Assembly: GCF_009495755.1 (NCBI RefSeq)
Contig: NZ_WIBJ01000028.1
Location: 230,227-294,226, forward strand
DNA from: Flavobacterium sp. LMO8
Lineage (GTDB): Bacteria; Bacteroidota; Bacteroidia; Flavobacteriales; Flavobacteriaceae
Length of the DNA stretch: 64,000 nt
Direction of reading: 5' to 3'
Of this stretch, positions 59,112 to 64,000 are shown piece by piece (within the stretch, counting starts at the first letter, position 1; every line of letters begins with the position of its first letter). The position numbers and the translations under genes were made by a program. The notes under the pieces are model-generated. The model ran no database searches. It was not told the origin of the DNA and saw only the letters and a program-made list of their open reading frames with translations.

Positions 59112-61991
59112 TTAATACGTAATTGGTATTTCAAAAACAACTTTTGTACCAATAGATTGGTTGCTCAAGTTTGTTTTGTCAATATAGTAAATGGAAATAT
59201 TTTTTTGATTGTATTGATTAAGTAAATCTACTCTGTTTTGCATAGCTTCTGTAGCAAACGAATTATGATTTTTGTTTTTTATAGCATTTAATTCAGTACT
59301 TTTTTGACGTCCAATACCATTATCATCTATAGACACTTTTATGTGTTCCGCTTCTTTTTCAAATTGAATGGTAACTAATTTTTCTCCTTGTTTATGTAAA
59401 AGACCGTGCTTAACTGCATTTTCTACATAAGGCTGTAAAAGCATGGTTGGGATTTTAATGTTTTCTGAATCAATATGTTTATCAATTAAAATTTGATAAC
59501 TAAAATCTTCTTCAAAACGTGCTTTTTCAATATCTAAATATAAACTCAGTGTTTTTATTTCCTCGGCAATAGAAATTGTTTCTTTTTCCGTCATTTCTAA
59601 AATGGTACGCGTTAAATTTGAAAATTTAGATAAATAATTTACGGCTTGTTTTTTGTCGTTTGATAAAATAAAAGACTGAATTGTATTTAATGCATTATAG
59701 AAAAAATGCGGATTCATCTGTGATTTTATGGCTTTTAATTTTGACTGATTTAAGTTTTTTTCCAGATTTATTTTTTCTAATTGCAACTTATTTTTGTATT
59801 CTATTTTACGAATTTGCCATTTGTAAAAACTATTAATTAAGACTAAAAACAGTATTCCAATTCCAATTAAAAAGAAGGTGTTTAGCCAAAATGGTTTTTT
59901 GATTTCAAATTGAATCGTTTGTAAATCAATTTTAGTAGTATTGTAATTTATAATTAACTGAATTTTGTAATTTCCTGAAGATAAAGAAGAAAGCTTTAAG
60001 TTTTTATCTTTATAATCTAAGGTTTTCCATTTGGAATCATTTATTTTATAGGAAACGCTGTAATTTTCATTAGGAACAAAAGATAAAGTAGAAAATTGAA
60101 TTGCTATATCATTTTCATCCGGATTTAGTTCGTTTAATTGGTCTATTTCTTTACGTTTCCCGTTCACTAAAATTTCATTAATGATAAGTTTAGGCTTTGG
60201 AAAACAAGCAATTTCTTGTCTTTTTTTAATTACAATTCCTTTTGAAGTAGCAAATAAAAGCTGATTATTTTTTAACACTACATCAGTAACTTCGATATCA
60301 TTGCTTAAAGACATTACTTTTTGTGCGTTATGCGTTTTAAAATCATACTCATAAATGCTGTTTGCCGTAAATAAATAGCAATAGTTATTTCTAATAAAAA
60401 ATCGATTAAACTTTTCTTTTGCAATAAAATTGGGAAGTTTAAAAAGAGAAACCTCATTTTTTGAATTTATAGTATATAATTTTTCTGCAGTTGATAATCC
60501 AATTATGTTATCCTTATATTTTTGAATACGAATTAAAAATAAAGTTTCATTTTTGTATTTTATTTCTTTGTTTTTCCCGTCGTTAGTAATGGCAATTAAA
60601 CCATTATTGGTAGCGTAATAAATAGTGTTGTTTATTTCGTTGTACTCTGTCGATTTTCCGTTTGTATTTATTAATAATGCAACTTGATTGAATCCAGAAA
60701 CACCTTTGTCTTTGTTTTTATCGAAGATTACATCCCAACTACTTTTTAAATTTTTGTCAATATAGAAAATCCCAACAATGCCACTTGCAGCAAACGAAAA
60801 ATATTTGTCGTCTACTTTTTTAATATCTTTAACAGCAATAGAATATTCTTTTTTGATGTTGTTATTTTTGTCTAAAATGTGAAATTTAAATGAATTAAAA
60901 AATACATTTTCGTTAATAGTATCGGCAAATATTTGACTGATGGAATGATTGCTTTCTGTTTCAAAAATTTTTTCTACTTGTAAAGAGTTGCAATCGAGTT
61001 TGTAGACTAAATCTTTTTCGGCGCCTATAAAAATTTTGTTTTTACCCATTGCTAAAGAGTTGGGTCTCGGGTTTAAATCGATATAATTGTTTGAAAAATC
61101 TTGAATATATAAAACCCCTTTATTTAGCGTGGAAACCCAATAATTTTTATGTTTGTCTTTGAATACAAAAGATATGTTTTGATCCGTAAAATAGGTTTTA
61201 TTTTGGTTTGATTCTAAATCATTTTTATAAACACCATTTGGAGTGCAAATCCATATGGCATCATCTGTTATTGCCGTGTTTTGAGTAAATTCAGCCGGAT
61301 TATTAAGTTTATATTTATGAAATTTTCCTTTTTCAAAACTATAATAGTTAGCGGATGATTTTGAATTAATAATTAATTTTTCTTCCCAAGTATTAATAAT
61401 TGGAGTAATAATTTCTGCATAAAAATTCTCAGGTAGACTATGTTTTTTAATTTCATTTTTATGGTCTAATTCATATAAGTTATTACCTAAAACATAGAAT
61501 TTATCTTTAGTTGCATAACAAAAACGAATTTCTTTGTCTCCAAGAGCATGTTTTGCTTTTACTTTTAAAGATTTTAAATCATAGACCAAAATAGCATCTG
61601 GCTGGATTAAAAATAATTCGTTATTAACAACTCCAAATCTAAAATAACCAAGAGAAGTTTCTTGTGGCAATGCTTTTAAACAACCTTTTTCTACATAATA
61701 TAAAAAGCCATCAAAATTTTCATACCAAATGCGTCCGTATTTATCTTCTGCAATACAAGAACCCGATTTAGAAGTTTGAAAATCGGCAGTAAATATTTTG
61801 AAATCATTTCCATCATAACGGCACAATCCTTTCCCTGTCGCAAACCACATAAAGCCTTTGCTGTCTTGAAAAATATCAAACACACTATTAGAAGGCAATC
61901 CAGAAGTTTTGTCAATAGTTATGTGATACGGATTTTGGCAAAAGCCTAAATTCGACAATAACAAAAATAGTGAAAGTAATAAAATTCGCAA
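59112..61991 (-). CDS. Two-component sensor with N-terminal beta-propeller and LytS-type histidine kinase
   Basis: 959 aa. Signal peptide (RILLLSLFLLLSNLGFCQ), then a long periplasmic region of propeller blades (SNSVFDIFQDSKGFMWFATGKGLCRYDG is the classic two-component propeller motif). A Y_Y_Y-type immunoglobulin domain (about 610-690) and one membrane helix (WLNTFFLIGIGILFLVLINSFY, about 700) follow. The His_kinase domain has the phospho-His near residue 760 in QMNPHFFYNALN, ATPase motifs ENAVKHG and DNGIGR. It senses an extracytoplasmic cue, possibly carbohydrate related, and signals to the LytTR regulator. The divergent gene is a secreted LamG protein, a candidate target. Confidence 0.92.
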   Translation of the reverse strand: MRILLLSLFLLLSNLGFCQNPYHITIDKTSGLPSNSVFDIFQDSKGFMWFATGKGLCRYDGNDFKIFTADFQTSKSGSCIAEDKYGRIWYENFDGFLYYVEKGCLKALPQETSLGYFRFGVVNNELFLIQPDAILVYDLKSLKVKAKHALGDKEIRFCYATKDKFYVLGNNLYELDHKNEIKKHSLPENFYAEIITPIINTWEEKLIINSKSSANYYSFEKGKFHKYKLNNPAEFTQNTAITDDAIWICTPNGVYKNDLESNQNKTYFTDQNISFVFKDKHKNYWVSTLNKGVLYIQDFSNNYIDLNPRPNSLAMGKNKIFIGAEKDLVYKLDCNSLQVEKIFETESNHSISQIFADTINENVFFNSFKFHILDKNNNIKKEYSIAVKDIKKVDDKYFSFAASGIVGIFYIDKNLKSSWDVIFDKNKDKGVSGFNQVALLINTNGKSTEYNEINNTIYYATNNGLIAITNDGKNKEIKYKNETLFLIRIQKYKDNIIGLSTAEKLYTINSKNEVSLFKLPNFIAKEKFNRFFIRNNYCYLFTANSIYEYDFKTHNAQKVMSLSNDIEVTDVVLKNNQLLFATSKGIVIKKRQEIACFPKPKLIINEILVNGKRKEIDQLNELNPDENDIAIQFSTLSFVPNENYSVSYKINDSKWKTLDYKDKNLKLSSLSSGNYKIQLIINYNTTKIDLQTIQFEIKKPFWLNTFFLIGIGILFLVLINSFYKWQIRKIEYKNKLQLEKINLEKNLNQSKLKAIKSQMNPHFFYNALNTIQSFILSNDKKQAVNYLSKFSNLTRTILEMTEKETISIAEEIKTLSLYLDIEKARFEEDFSYQILIDKHIDSENIKIPTMLLQPYVENAVKHGLLHKQGEKLVTIQFEKEAEHIKVSIDDNGIGRQKSTELNAIKNKNHNSFATEAMQNRVDLLNQYNQKNISIYYIDKTNLSNQSIGTKVVFEIPITY

Positions 61992-62009
61992 ATGGAAATG
62001 ATTTTAAAC

Positions 62010-62042
62010 AAATGTATGAAATACACGTTTAATATTACAAAC
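62010..62042 (-). promoter_or_regulatory. Promoter of the sensor kinase operon
   Basis: On minus: TTTG, 21 nt, TACATTTG. Confidence 0.6.
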
Positions 62043-62045
62043 GAG

Positions 62046-62112
62046 TTTACCAAACCTAGTTATGGATTAACGAAATTTTATTTCGTAAACTGAAAATAGG
62101 GTTTGGTAAACC
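62046..62112. repeat. Nested inverted repeats between divergent genes
   Basis: Outer arms GTTTACCAAACC (62046-62057) and GGTTTGGTAAAC (62101-62112) are perfect complements. Inside lies ACGAAA-TTTTA-TTTCGT (62071-62087). It is placed between the divergent sensor kinase and LamG genes and could be an operator or a cruciform-forming element. Confidence 0.75.
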
Positions 62113-62141
62113 CATTATTATAAAGATGATTTTACTCAAGT

Positions 62142-62149
62142 ACTTTTGA
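62142..62149 (+). promoter_or_regulatory. -7 box for the LamG protein gene
   Basis: TACTTTTG (TAnnTTTG) 26 bp before the ATG at 62176; no clear -33. Confidence 0.5.
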
Positions 62150-62175
62150 ATCAAACTTTAAAAAACTATATTATC

Positions 62176-64000
62176 ATGAAAACAAGATTACTTTTATTTT
62201 TATTATTTGCTTTCTCGTTTGGAAATGCGCAAGTTAACGTAACTGAAGGATTTGAATCTGGAACTATTCCTGCTGGTTGGGGCAACAATGGTTTCAATGT
62301 TTCCAATACATCTTCCTGTTCAGGTTCTTATTCTTCTTTTTTCAACACTTCTGGACTCGGTTCAGGTGCCTCAATTTCCACTCCAACCTATGTTTCAACT
62401 GGAGGAACAATAACATTTTCTTGTGACTACAAGAAAAGTAATCATGTTGGGGATGCAGTTATACACCTTCAATATTATAATTTCGCTACCAATAGCTGGA
62501 TTGATCTTACAAGTAATGTAATGTCACCAACTTGTTTTGGACTTGCAGCTATAATTCCAGCAGGAACTATCCCAGCAGGAACTAATGTAGTTTTTAAAGT
62601 AAATTTGTATTGCACAAGCGGCACATTTACTTTTTTTATGGATAATTTTTCAGTACAAGAAAGTTTACCTCACGCTATTGCCGAGTATAATTTTGATAGT
62701 ACTTACAACAATACTATAGGTCGCAATCCATTTTTATCAAATGCAGGAACTTCTTTCGCTACAGATCGATTTGGAAATGCAAATGGTGCTATTAATATAA
62801 ATAATACAGGAACTACGGCTAATTTTCCAGGACTTCCTTATGGTGCAAGCAGTAAATCAATATCTGTTTGGGCAAAAGCTAATGTTATAAACCCTACTAT
62901 TAACTATGTTTTTCATTATGGTAATACCGCTGGTGGTAATGGACTTGCTTTCAGAACGGCTGAAACACTTTTTTTTGCTGGTTCAGGAGGAAATTTAACG
63001 GCAGCTTCAAGCATAAGTGCACCTTGGGCACATTATGTTTGTACATATGACGGCACTACAGCGAAAGTTTACAAAGACGGAGTTTTGCTTTCTGACAGTG
63101 CTCTAGCATGGAACATAATAAATAATTCAAATACCTTTAGACTTGGATTGACCGAATCGGGTGGGGTAAATTATTTTAATGGTGCCATAGATGATCTGAA
63201 AATTTATAATTATGCATTAAGTCAAGCAGATGTAACTAGTTTATATACAAACAATTCATTGACAATAACGGCGCCAACAATTTCTTTAATTTCAGTCCCT
63301 ACAATTTTAACAAATGAAGCAACTGTAAATTATAGTTTAAATGCTAATAATGGCGCTACAACTTCAATTGTAAAGTACGGTTTAACAAGTGGAAATTTAT
63401 CAAGTCAAGTAACTGGTTTTTCTGCAAATGGTTCATTGGCAACGTCTGGCTCTGCACAAATTCAAGGATTATCATCAAGTACAACTTACTACTATCAAAT
63501 AGAAGCTTCAAATTCTGCTGGTACAACGACAAGTGCAATAGGTAGTTTTACAACAACGGCATCAGTGGTGATTGCAGAATATAATTTTGATAATACATAT
63601 AATAATATTTTAGGGACTAATCCATTTCAAGCAAATGCAGGAACTTCATTTACAACAGACAGACATGGAAATATATCAGGAGCACTTAATATAAATAATC
63701 AAGGAACATTTGCAACTATTCTAGGACTACCTTACAACTCTACAAGTAGAACAATTTCTGTTTGGGCAAAAACAAATGTATTGAATGCTACAATTAATTA
63801 TGTGTTTCATTATGGAAATTCAGCAAATGGCAACGGACTAGCTTTTAGACCAACAACAACACTTTACTTTGCTAATGCAGGAGCTAATTTAGAAACAGCA
63901 GATACAAATACAAACAATACTTGGATACATTATGTTTGTACTTATGATGGAACAACAGCGAAAGTATATAAAAATGGTGTTTTATTTAGTTCAGGTGTAA
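62176..64000 (+). CDS. Secreted multi-domain LamG / fibronectin-type III protein (partial, runs off the right edge)
   Basis: ATG 62176 gives a signal peptide (KTRLLLFLLFAFSFGNAQ) and an open frame to the window end. The first ~150 residues form a cleaved-adhesin/MAM-like domain (GFESGTIPAGWGNNGF...). Next is a LamG-like domain beginning IAEYNFDSTYNN, with WAHYVCTYDGTTAKVYKDG and DDLKIYNYALSQ. A fibronectin III-like linker (PTISLISVPTILTNEATV ... TTYYYQIEASNSAGTTTS) follows, and then a second LamG copy from 63571 (IAEYNFDNTYNN). The repeat period is about 894 bp. It is a likely T9SS surface protein; the sorting signal would be outside the window. Confidence 0.85.
   Translation, partial: MKTRLLLFLLFAFSFGNAQVNVTEGFESGTIPAGWGNNGFNVSNTSSCSGSYSSFFNTSGLGSGASISTPTYVSTGGTITFSCDYKKSNHVGDAVIHLQYYNFATNSWIDLTSNVMSPTCFGLAAIIPAGTIPAGTNVVFKVNLYCTSGTFTFFMDNFSVQESLPHAIAEYNFDSTYNNTIGRNPFLSNAGTSFATDRFGNANGAININNTGTTANFPGLPYGASSKSISVWAKANVINPTINYVFHYGNTAGGNGLAFRTAETLFFAGSGGNLTAASSISAPWAHYVCTYDGTTAKVYKDGVLLSDSALAWNIINNSNTFRLGLTESGGVNYFNGAIDDLKIYNYALSQADVTSLYTNNSLTITAPTISLISVPTILTNEATVNYSLNANNGATTSIVKYGLTSGNLSSQVTGFSANGSLATSGSAQIQGLSSSTTYYYQIEASNSAGTTTSAIGSFTTTASVVIAEYNFDNTYNNILGTNPFQANAGTSFTTDRHGNISGALNINNQGTFATILGLPYNSTSRTISVWAKTNVLNATINYVFHYGNSANGNGLAFRPTTTLYFANAGANLETADTNTNNTWIHYVCTYDGTTAKVYKNGVLFSSGV

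Overview
The window comes from a Bacteroidetes chromosome, most likely Flavobacterium or a close relative. The evidence is low GC with strong AT bias in intergenic DNA, promoters with the Bacteroidetes -7 box TAnnTTTG, a GLPGLI-family protein, a type IX secretion sorting domain, the gliding protein GldA and TonB-receptor-like barrels. Genes are densely packed and several neighbours overlap by a TAATG junction. No tRNA, rRNA, CRISPR array, IS element or prophage gene was seen.

Layout. 0-16 kb: end of inorganic pyrophosphatase, membrane pyrophosphatase HppA with a Cys-rich tail, a glycoprotein-degradation set (GH20 hexosaminidase, glycosylasparaginase, CutC, GH2 beta-mannosidase), three minus-strand genes (AhpD-like, deoxynucleoside kinase, unknown), then GLPGLI protein plus outer-membrane barrel. 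15.6-40 kb: a 24-kb sulfur/methionine island: metK (minus) with a SAM-II riboswitch; cysH-cysD-cysN-cysE-cysM-cobA-cysJ-cysI-DUF2490-siroheme synthase/TauE fusion; metY, metX, thrA, metZ; a SAM-I riboswitch; metH split into two genes; metF. 40-58.4 kb: a tandem duplication of a 7-kb block (TPR-like protein, gldA, pheA, DAHP synthase/chorismate mutase, rsgA, dtd, mazG-like, aroA). The copies are diverged, each carries one private gene, and a large T9SS cargo gene lies between them. 58.4-64 kb: a LytTR response regulator and propeller sensor kinase, divergent from a truncated LamG/Fn3 secreted protein.

The strongest signal is layered RNA-level control. The cys operon and the metY operon are each preceded by a near-identical ~208-bp cassette. 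It contains a promoter, two identically spaced 15-bp palindromes, a 22-codon Met/Cys-rich leader peptide and a terminator whose 5' arm can instead pair with the end of the leader ORF. This is the layout of ribosome-mediated attenuation. A second cassette of the same design, with a Phe/Tyr/Trp-rich leader, precedes both copies of pheA. A 16-residue Cys-rich uORF (ending CCRMCC) lies between the second Met/Cys cassette and metY. With SAM-II on metK and SAM-I on metH, sulfur and aromatic synthesis would be governed by at least four kinds of cis RNA device.

A second structural theme is 7-bp tandem repeats of unrelated sequence. They occur at several intergenic sites and, in frame, at the same variable loops of both aroA copies, as though one process keeps inserting or rewriting heptamer tracts there. 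All functions are inferred by reading the sequence; no database search or folding program was run.
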